Part shown: positions 14,834-14,917 of the stretch, one piece after another
Numbering within the stretch: the stretch's first letter is position 1
Layout: each line of letters opens with the position of its first letter
Assembly: GCA_964505555.1 (NCBI GenBank)
Contig: CAZDIO010000136.1
Span: forward strand, 1 to 14,917
Origin: CAZDIO01 sp964505555
GTDB taxonomy: Bacteria; Bdellovibrionota_C; UBA2361; SZUA-149; CAZDIO01
Reading direction: 5' to 3'
Length of the DNA stretch: 14,917 bases
Position numbers and translations under genes: made by a program
The notes under the pieces: model-generated
What the model was told of the DNA's origin: nothing
Seen by the model: the letters and a program-made list of their open reading frames with translations, nothing else
Database searches by the model: none

Positions 14834-14917
14834 AATCGTTCATTTTATGTAGCAGGCTCCCGCTGTCGTTGCGAGCCGGGAGGCCCGGTCGCCGGGTTCG
14901 AGATTGCTTCGCTTCGC
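14830..14917. repeat. Palindromic dispersed repeat, copy 3, truncated by the window end
   Basis: Starting at CTAG, which supplies the TAG stop of the alpha-2-macroglobulin gene, the sequence carries a diverged left end (CTAGAATCGTTCATTTTATG). It then has CTGTCGTTGCGAGC (14862-14875), a GC-rich core and GAGATTGCTTCGCTTCGC at the very end. That last part is the reverse complement of copy 1's inner arm, so the right arm presumably continues beyond the window. Confidence 0.75.

Noticed and set aside
14862..14917. Possible CRISPR or tRNA at the window end
   Set aside because: The sequence matches the dispersed palindromic element; there is no repeat-spacer pattern and no tRNA cloverleaf.

Overview
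The window is a gene-dense bacterial stretch of about 15 kb with moderate GC, AGGAG-type ribosome binding sites and standard stop codons (TAG, TGA and TAA all end genes). A signal peptide-bearing alpha-2-macroglobulin and a secreted metallophore-like peptide imply a cell with a periplasm, so a Gram-negative-type organism is most likely. The first gene, a cysteine-rich multi-zinc-ribbon protein, is of a kind I associate mainly with uncultured candidate phyla (Patescibacteria/CPR and relatives). I cannot fix the phylum from sequence alone. Dispersed palindromic repeats also suggest an environmental genome.

Layout. 1-235: a long inverted repeat and the leader of gene 1. 236-1921 (+): cysteine-rich zinc-ribbon protein, with a long palindromic repeat starting at its stop codon. 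2076-3179 (-): ferritin followed by 3-methyladenine DNA glycosylase I (tag). 3262-4496 (-): VOC-fold protein overlapping a TIGR01777-type NAD(P)-binding SDR protein. 4497-4698: divergent intergenic region with a good sigma70-like promoter for the next gene. 4699-6141 (+): rmuC. 6290-8574 (+): a three-gene cassette. It encodes a small secreted Cys/Gly/Lys/Glu-rich peptide, a DUF692 multinuclear iron-dependent oxidase (MNIO) and a DUF2063-type partner, the arrangement of bufferin/Hvf-type RiPP metallophore systems. 8702-14833 (+): a giant alpha-2-macroglobulin with an intact CxEQ thioester. 14830-14917: another palindromic repeat cut by the window edge.

The main point of interest is the RiPP cassette. 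The precursor has four cysteines, three of them spaced exactly six residues apart, after a clear signal peptide. A strong terminator-like hairpin sits between precursor and MNIO and ends two bases before the MNIO start. A palindromic repeat, a second terminator-like hairpin and a possible ribosome-site-masking helix separate MNIO from its partner. Inferred job: the partner presents the peptide, the MNIO oxidises cysteines to a metal-binding heterocycle or thioamide, and the product is exported to bind metal, probably copper. The hairpins would keep enzyme levels far below precursor levels. The minus-strand housekeeping genes (iron storage, DNA repair) and the alpha-2-macroglobulin (periplasmic protease trap) have no demonstrated link to the cassette beyond proximity.
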